Made by a program: the position numbers and the translations under genes. A model generated the notes under the pieces. The model searched no databases. It saw only the letters and a list, made by a program, of their open reading frames with translations, and was not told the DNA's origin. A stretch of 32,561 nucleotides of DNA from the NCBI GenBank assembly GCA_016195965.1, contig JACPYR010000082.1:1-32561 (forward strand), in the 5' to 3' direction. This stretch comes from Nitrosomonadales bacterium. Lineage in GTDB: Bacteria; Pseudomonadota; Gammaproteobacteria; Burkholderiales; Gallionellaceae. Positions 29,609 to 32,561 of this stretch are shown here, piece after piece; within the stretch, counting starts at the first letter, position 1; each line of letters opens with the position of its first letter.

Positions 29609-29659
29609 TTATTTCTATTTCCCCAGGCTCATGCTCGTAAATTGGCGAGGGGATGAGGA

Positions 29660-32122
29660 ATGAACCTCCTCCATCTATCCCTCAATCTGTTGCGCCGCGA
29701 CTGGCGCGCCGGGGAGTGGCGCGTGCTGCTGATCGCGCTGGTGCTGGCCGTGGGCAGTATCGCCACCGTGGGGCTGTTTGCCGATCGGGTGCGGCAGGCG
29801 CTGCAACAGGAGGCGACCAGCCTGATAGGAGCGGACCTGCGCATCTCGTCGATGCGGCCATTGCCGAAAGAGTATCGCGGTGCGGCGTTGCAGCGCGGGT
29901 TGCGCGTGATCGCGTCGGATGCTTTCCCCAGCATGGTGGCGGGCAGGAACGACAATCTGCTGGCGGACATCATGACGGTGGAGCAGGGCTATCCCTTGCG
30001 CGGCAAGATCGTCATCGACGATGGCCGTCAGCATGTAATCCAAAGCGAGAATAGCGCCATTCCCGCGCGCGGTACGATGTGGGCGGATGAGCGCCTGATG
30101 CAGCGGCTGGGATTGCAAACGGGCGACGAGGTGGGCGTTGGAGCGCTGCGTTTGCGGGTGGCGGCGCGGGTGGTGCGTTTCGTGGACCAGTCGGTCGGCT
30201 TCGCGAGCTTTGCGCCGCGCGTGATATTGAATGCCGCAGACCTGCCCGCCAGCGGTTTGATCCAGGAAGGCAGCCGCATCAATTACCGGCTGATGGCGGC
30301 GGGCGAACCAAGACAAATTGCAGATTTTCAGGCCTGGCTGCGCGGGCGTATGAGCTTCGGCGAAAAGCTGGAGGATGTGCGCGACGCGCGGCCCGAGATC
30401 CGTACCGCGCTGGAACGCGCCGAGCATTTTCTGGGGCTCGCCGCGCTCACTGCCGTGGTGTTGGCGGGCGTGGCGCTCGCCTTGGCTGCGCGGCATTTCA
30501 TTTCGCGCCATCTGGATAGTTGCGCGATGATGCGCTGCCTGGGCGCTACTCAATCCCAGGTGCTGTACATCTTCCTGTACCAATTTGTGCTGCTGGGCCT
30601 GGGCGCTGTGATATTGGGAAGTCTGTTGGGTTACGCTGCGCAGGCCGTACTGGTGGAATCGATCGCCGCTATGCGCGATGCCGCATTGCCTTTCCCCGGC
30701 TGGATACCCTTGTGGCAGGCTGCCGCGAGCGGTATCGCGCTGTTGCTGGGCTTTGCCTTCCTGCCTTTGTGGCAACTGAAAAGCGTCCCGCCTGTGCGCG
30801 TGATCCGCCGCGAATTGGGCGCGCCGGAAGCGGGAACATGGCTGTTGTATGGGTGCGGCGGCGCGGTGTTGTGCGCGTTGTTCCTGTGGCAGTCGGGCTC
30901 GGTTAAATTGGGGGCGACCGTGTTGGCCGGCTTGGCCGCAGGCATGATGCTGTTCGGTTTGCTGGCGTGGCTCTTCGTGCGCGGGCTGGCCAAGCTGGGG
31001 AGTCATGCGTTTGCCAACCTCGCGCGGCATGGGCGCAGCAACGCCGTGCAGATCGTCGCGCTGAGCCTGGGCGGCATGGCGTTGCTGCTGCTCACGTTTG
31101 TCAGGGCGGATCTGATGGGAAGCTGGCAGGCGCAATTGCCGCCGGATACACCCAACCATTTCATCGTCAATATCCAGCCCGACCAACGCGCCGCGCTGCG
31201 GGACTTTTTTGCGCGGCAGCATTTGCCCCCTCCGGACTTGTTCCCTATGGTGCGCGGTCGCCTGATCGCGATCAATCAGCGCACGGTCAGCGGCAACGAC
31301 TATCCCGATCCGCGCGCGCGGGGCTTAGTGGAGCGCGAATTCAATCTGTCCTGGTCGGCCAGCCTGCCCAAGCAGAACGTGCTGGTGCAAGGCGAGTGGT
31401 GGAATGACGGAACCGCATCGGTCTTGTCGGTCGAGGAGGGCATCGCCAAGACGCTGGGCATCCATACGGGCGATACGCTGACCTACGATGTGGCGGGCAC
31501 GCTGTTCAGCGCAAAGGTGGCCAACTTGCGCAAGGTGAAGTGGGATTCGCTGCAGGTGAATTTTTTCGTGATCGCCGCACCCGGCATGCTGGAGGATTTT
31601 CCGGTCAGCTACATCACCAGCTTCCATCTTCCCGAGGATAAGGTGAGGGCGGCGAACGCGCTGCTCAAGAGCCTTTCCAATCTGTTGTTGATCGACACCG
31701 GGGAGATGATAGCGCAGATGCGCCATATCATCGACCAGATATCGCAAACGATGAGCGCGGTGTTCGTGTTCACGCTGCTGGCCGGGGTTGCGGTGCTGTA
31801 TGCCGCCTTGCTTGCGACGCAGGATGAGCGCATCCGCGAGGCCGCGATCCTGCGCACGCTGGGCGCGGATAGCCGTTATCTGCGGCGCTTGCACCTGGCC
31901 GAATTCGCGACGCTGGGAGCGCTGAGTGGCCTGTTCGCGGCTGGCGGCGCCACGCTGCTGGGCTGGGTGCTGGCGTACTACGTTCTGGAAATTCCCTACC
32001 ATTCCGGCGCGGCGATCTGGCTGGCCGGCGGATTGGGCGGCATGGCGGTGGTGATGCTGGCTGGATGGTTGGCTACGCGCCGCGTGATCGCATTGCCGCC
32101 GCTGGCGATATTGCGCGAATAG
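29660..32122 (+). CDS. ybbP: YbbP-like FtsX-family ABC transporter permease
   Basis: The 820-residue protein is close in length to E. coli YbbP (804). It has an N-terminal membrane helix (about 20-38), a large periplasmic domain, a first FtsX core with three to four helices (about 255-375, including CAMMRCLGAT), further helices (about 385-480), a second periplasmic domain and a C-terminal FtsX core (about 690-815, with ILRTLGADSRYLRRL). It should form a transporter with YbbA. The gene is now separated from ybbA by about 700 bp holding a remnant of its own 5' end and a toxin-antitoxin pair. GAGGA directly before the ATG is its ribosome binding site. The stop is one base from that of the convergent downstream gene. 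Confidence 0.92.
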   Translation: MNLLHLSLNLLRRDWRAGEWRVLLIALVLAVGSIATVGLFADRVRQALQQEATSLIGADLRISSMRPLPKEYRGAALQRGLRVIASDAFPSMVAGRNDNLLADIMTVEQGYPLRGKIVIDDGRQHVIQSENSAIPARGTMWADERLMQRLGLQTGDEVGVGALRLRVAARVVRFVDQSVGFASFAPRVILNAADLPASGLIQEGSRINYRLMAAGEPRQIADFQAWLRGRMSFGEKLEDVRDARPEIRTALERAEHFLGLAALTAVVLAGVALALAARHFISRHLDSCAMMRCLGATQSQVLYIFLYQFVLLGLGAVILGSLLGYAAQAVLVESIAAMRDAALPFPGWIPLWQAAASGIALLLGFAFLPLWQLKSVPPVRVIRRELGAPEAGTWLLYGCGGAVLCALFLWQSGSVKLGATVLAGLAAGMMLFGLLAWLFVRGLAKLGSHAFANLARHGRSNAVQIVALSLGGMALLLLTFVRADLMGSWQAQLPPDTPNHFIVNIQPDQRAALRDFFARQHLPPPDLFPMVRGRLIAINQRTVSGNDYPDPRARGLVEREFNLSWSASLPKQNVLVQGEWWNDGTASVLSVEEGIAKTLGIHTGDTLTYDVAGTLFSAKVANLRKVKWDSLQVNFFVIAAPGMLEDFPVSYITSFHLPEDKVRAANALLKSLSNLLLIDTGEMIAQMRHIIDQISQTMSAVFVFTLLAGVAVLYAALLATQDERIREAAILRTLGADSRYLRRLHLAEFATLGALSGLFAAGGATLLGWVLAYYVLEIPYHSGAAIWLAGGLGGMAVVMLAGWLATRRVIALPPLAILRE

Positions 32123-32123
32123 G

Positions 32124-32561
32124 CTACGCCACCAGATCGACTTGCTGCATCGTCCCGGCGCTGCCGTCTTCTTTGATATACACACCGGTGCTGCGCAACT
32201 GGCCCTGCAACTCGTTGGACGCATTTTTCAGGCCGAACGGCGTGGCGGCATTGCCCAGGTACAGCGCGCCGATGTTGCGCTGCGCCAAGGTGTTCAGCGT
32301 GTCTTGCCCTGCGGCATCTTTGCTCCATATTCTGAGCTTGGCATAGATGGGGTCGTTTGCGTCTATCCAGTGGTCGTGATTGCTATCGTAGGCGGCCAGG
32401 TCGGCAAAGCCGTTGCTGCTTTTCGTCCCGAACAGTTCGGAGCCGTTGTCGATGACCCCGTTGCCGTCGCTGTCGAGATCGAAGCTGAACTTCGTGTTGG
32501 TCAACTGGGCGGACGTGCCGTTGAAATTGATCACCAGCGGGTCTTTTTTAATGCCATCGCC
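32124..32561 (-). CDS. C-terminal end of a calcium-binding RTX/adhesin-like protein (partial)
   Basis: The minus-strand frame is open to the window edge and encodes 145 residues before the TAG at 32126-32124. It opens GDGIKKDPLVINFNG and contains acidic Ca-binding loops (FDLDSDGNGVIDNG; DSNHDHWIDANDP followed by LRIWSKD). This is the pattern of the C-terminal module of large secreted haemolysin-type or adhesin proteins, often type I secreted. The N-terminal part is missing, so total length and repeat number are unknown. An internal GTG could act as a start, but the upstream residues fit the family too well for that. Confidence 0.75.
   Translation of the reverse strand, partial: GDGIKKDPLVINFNGTSAQLTNTKFSFDLDSDGNGVIDNGSELFGTKSSNGFADLAAYDSNHDHWIDANDPIYAKLRIWSKDAAGQDTLNTLAQRNIGALYLGNAATPFGLKNASNELQGQLRSTGVYIKEDGSAGTMQQVDLVA

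Noticed and set aside
29675..31222. 515-codon minus-strand open frame opposite ybbP
   Set aside because: The + strand encodes a complete FtsX-type permease with conserved motifs; the antisense product is Gln/His/Arg-rich.

Overview
The window looks like chromosomal DNA of a Gram-negative betaproteobacterium. The gene content (IscR-like SUF regulator, SufU-type SUF operon, tesA/ybbA/ybbP block, RlmM start) would fit the Nitrosomonadales/Gallionellaceae, but that placement is inference from gene content and arrangement; no rRNA or other phylogenetic marker is present. From about 250 to 27,510 every gene I recognise reads on the + strand.

Layout. (1) 1-171, minus: the first 57 codons of rlmM. 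(2) 205-7222: a complete, tightly coupled SUF Fe-S cluster operon with start/stop overlaps at most junctions: Rrf2-type regulator, sufA, sufB, sufC, sufD, sufS, sufU, nfu-like and a Rieske ferredoxin. A consensus IscR type-1-like operator lies on the promoter -10. (3) 7403-11558: an AT-richer YfhO-type membrane protein, then a phosphoglycolate-phosphatase-like HAD protein and an SppA (S49) protease. (4) 11594-26190: the most interesting block. Five tandem paralogous multi-spanning proteins of about 635 residues (called GT-C paralogs 1-5 here), with a TMTC-like membrane core and C-terminal TPRs, are interleaved with homologues of the mycobacterial decaprenyl-phosphoryl-arabinose pathway: DprE1-like FAD oxidase, DprE2-like SDR, a HAD-IB phosphatase and a UbiA-family phosphoribosyltransferase. 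A YbhN/AglD-like membrane protein follows. (5) 26248-27510: a Rossmann-PAS-GGDEF protein followed by a strong terminator. (6) 27592-32122: the conserved tesA <-> ybbA-ybbP arrangement. Here tesA carries an in-frame amber codon, and a toxin-antitoxin pair sits between ybbA and ybbP beside a degenerate copy of the ybbP 5' end. (7) 32124-32561, minus: the C-terminus of a calcium-binding, RTX/adhesin-like protein.

How the genes may work together. In mycobacteria, UbiA (Rv3806c) makes decaprenyl-P-5-phosphoribose from PRPP, a phosphatase removes the 5-phosphate, and DprE1/DprE2 epimerise the sugar to decaprenyl-P-D-arabinofuranose, the donor for GT-C arabinosyltransferases. All of these steps have a candidate gene here. 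The flanking GT-C proteins resemble eukaryotic TMTC enzymes, which use a polyprenyl-P-sugar and carry TPRs. My main hypothesis is a self-contained system that makes polyprenyl-P-arabinose and uses it to arabinosylate extracytoplasmic proteins or glycans. The acceptor is not identifiable from the window.
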